Notes under the pieces: generated by a model
What the model was told of the DNA's origin: nothing
Seen by the model: only the letters and a program-made list of their open reading frames with translations
Databases searched by the model: none
Origin: Muribaculaceae bacterium
GTDB taxonomy: Bacteria > Bacteroidota > Bacteroidia > Bacteroidales > Muribaculaceae
Assembly: GCA_017557425.1 (NCBI GenBank)
Contig: JAFYYU010000018.1
Location: 1 to 64,000, forward strand
Reading direction: 5' to 3'
DNA: 64,000 bases
Shown: positions 63,253 to 64,000 of the stretch, piece by piece
Position numbering within the stretch: the first letter of the stretch is position 1
Layout: every line of letters starts with the position of its first letter
Translations under genes and position numbers: made by a program

Positions 63253-63446
63253 AAACATCGCAAAAGCCGAAAACCATGAAATTTATTTCGATGGTTGAGG
63301 CGCAACAGATGTTATTAAAACATCGCAAAAGCCGAAAACCATGAAATTTATTTCGATGGTTGAGGCGCATCAGATGTTATTAAAACATCGCAGAAGCCGA
63401 AAACCATGAAATTTATTTCGATGGTTGAGGTTTTGCCGATGTTATT
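63253..63446. repeat. Tandem array of three 65-bp hairpin units upstream of parA
   Basis: Units start at 63253, 63318 and 63383 and are nearly identical. Each folds as a nested imperfect palindrome: AACATC/GATGTT outside, then GC/GC, GCC/GGC, AACCAT/ATGGTT and AAAT/ATTT, with small symmetric internal loops. The third unit differs in the loop before the outer 3' arm. The region 63040-63252 between this array and the diverged unit holds no gene. Confidence 0.9.
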
Positions 63447-63470
63447 TATGACTGATAAGAACACCTATTC

Positions 63471-64000
63471 ATGGGAAAGATAATAGCAATAGCCAACCAA
63501 AAGGGCGGTGTGGGCAAAACCACTACCGCCATCAACCTGTCGGCGGCATTGGCCGCCAGCGGACAGCGTGTCCTGCTCATCGATGCCGACCCTCAGGCTA
63601 ACGCCACATCGGGCTTGGGCATTGAGACTAAAGACATGTCCTCTACCATCTATGAATGCCTGGTAGACGACTACCCCATACGCAGCGCGATCATCGATAC
63701 CAACGTTGAGGGCCTCAGGCTGCTGGGGTCGCGCATAGACCTCGTGGGGGCCGAGCTTGAACTTGTGGAGAAGTCGGGACGTGAGCGCGTGCTGGGCAAA
63801 GCACTGCAAGAGGTAAAGGACGACTATGACTACATCATCATCGACTGCAGTCCGTCGCTGGGACTGATTACAGTCAACGCCCTGACCGCTGCCCACAGTG
63901 TCATCATCCCGGTACAGGCCGAGTACTTTGCTCTGGAGGGCATCAGTAAGCTGCTCAACACCATCCGCATCATCAAGGCCAAGCTCAACGCAGGCCTGCG
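63471..64000 (+). CDS. parA: ParA/Soj chromosome-partition ATPase, 3' end outside the window
   Basis: The first 176 codons match ParA/Soj: [20 protein letters not shown] with the deviant Walker A KGGVGKTT (residues 10-17), [15 protein letters not shown] (Walker A'), [18 protein letters not shown] (Walker B) and [13 protein letters not shown]. ParA ATP-dependently moves origin regions or plasmids with ParB. There is no N-terminal helix-turn-helix, so it is of the chromosomal (Soj) or short plasmid (type Ib) form. parB is expected next, beyond the window. The hairpin array lies 24 bases upstream; a near-consensus box TTCCTTTG at about 63236 would place the array in the parA leader RNA. Confidence 0.95.
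   Translation, partial: MGKIIAIANQKGGVGKTTTAINLSAALAASGQRVLLIDADPQANATSGLGIETKDMSSTIYECLVDDYPIRSAIIDTNVEGLRLLGSRIDLVGAELELVEKSGRERVLGKALQEVKDDYDYIIIDCSPSLGLITVNALTAAHSVIIPVQAEYFALEGISKLLNTIRIIKAKLNAGL

Noticed and set aside
63253-63446. CRISPR array
   Set aside because: The units repeat over their whole 65-bp length with no variable spacers, and no cas genes are near.
63253-63446. Integron attC sites
   Set aside because: The unit ends do not fit the RYYYAAC and GTTRRRY core boxes, there are no cassettes between units and no integrase.
63253-63446. Canonical parS sites
   Set aside because: The TGTTNCACGTGNAACA-type parS palindrome is not present in the units.

Overview
The window looks like chromosomal DNA of a gut-type Bacteroidota, order Bacteroidales. 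Three things point there. Many genes carry the Bacteroidetes promoter (-33 TTTG or TTG, about 20 bases, then TAnnTTTG), and Shine-Dalgarno sites are lacking. The gene content is typical of the order: fused SecDF, B-type fumarate reductase in C-A-B order, a DUF3098-uppP-truB-queA operon, MtaB, and C10 and M6 secreted peptidases. Base composition is moderately GC-rich with AT-rich islands. I cannot fix the family; Muribaculaceae or Prevotellaceae would both fit. No phage and no complete transposon or CRISPR array is present.

Layout. 0-3.4 kb: a TPR lipoprotein and a dockerin-bearing CotH protein. 3.8-9.5 kb: zinc-ribbon protein, a tiny membrane protein, GNAT-like protein, pgi and an acetyl-CoA hydrolase/transferase family gene, all on one strand. 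9.6-13 kb: an orphan ATPase, a transporter remnant, an alanine/sodium symporter and two tRNA-Asn genes. 13.1-18.6 kb: a CtpA-type protease, then an AT-rich accessory patch with a mobile-element-type ATPase, a small unknown gene and a nuclease-helicase. 18.7-34.9 kb: mfd, frdCAB, the uppP-truB-queA operon, and the rnr-mtaB-GT2-aldo/keto reductase operon. 35-47 kb: two GH25 muramidases, cvpA, aroA, two metallophosphoesterases, a small LuxR-type regulator, mscL, gapA, a mini-rubredoxin, rubrerythrin, and an AT-rich ATPase gene bracketed by a 19-bp repeat at tRNA-Arg. 47.4-53.7 kb: secDF and a periplasmic redox pair. 53.8-62.8 kb: four secreted, dockerin-tailed peptidases. 63-64 kb: a tandem hairpin array in front of a partial parA.

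How the genes fit together. pgi, gapA, the CoA transferase and fumarate reductase belong to sugar fermentation to succinate, propionate and acetate. Rubredoxin and rubrerythrin handle peroxide in an anaerobe. The C10 and M6 peptidases and the CotH protein share dockerin-type calcium-binding repeats, which suggests a shared surface or complex, although no cohesin partner is visible here.

The most unusual signals are non-coding. (1) Three 65-bp hairpin units lie upstream of parA, with a fourth diverged unit that keeps its pairing through compensatory changes. (2) A family of 7-bp (once 9-bp) tandem repeats sits mainly at junctions between co-directional genes. Each unit carries a stop triplet, and the odd period places stops in all reading frames. 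(3) An att-like 19-bp duplication of the tRNA-Arg end brackets a single ATPase gene. (4) An in-frame dockerin half-repeat lies directly after the CotH stop codon. All composition statements are by-eye estimates.
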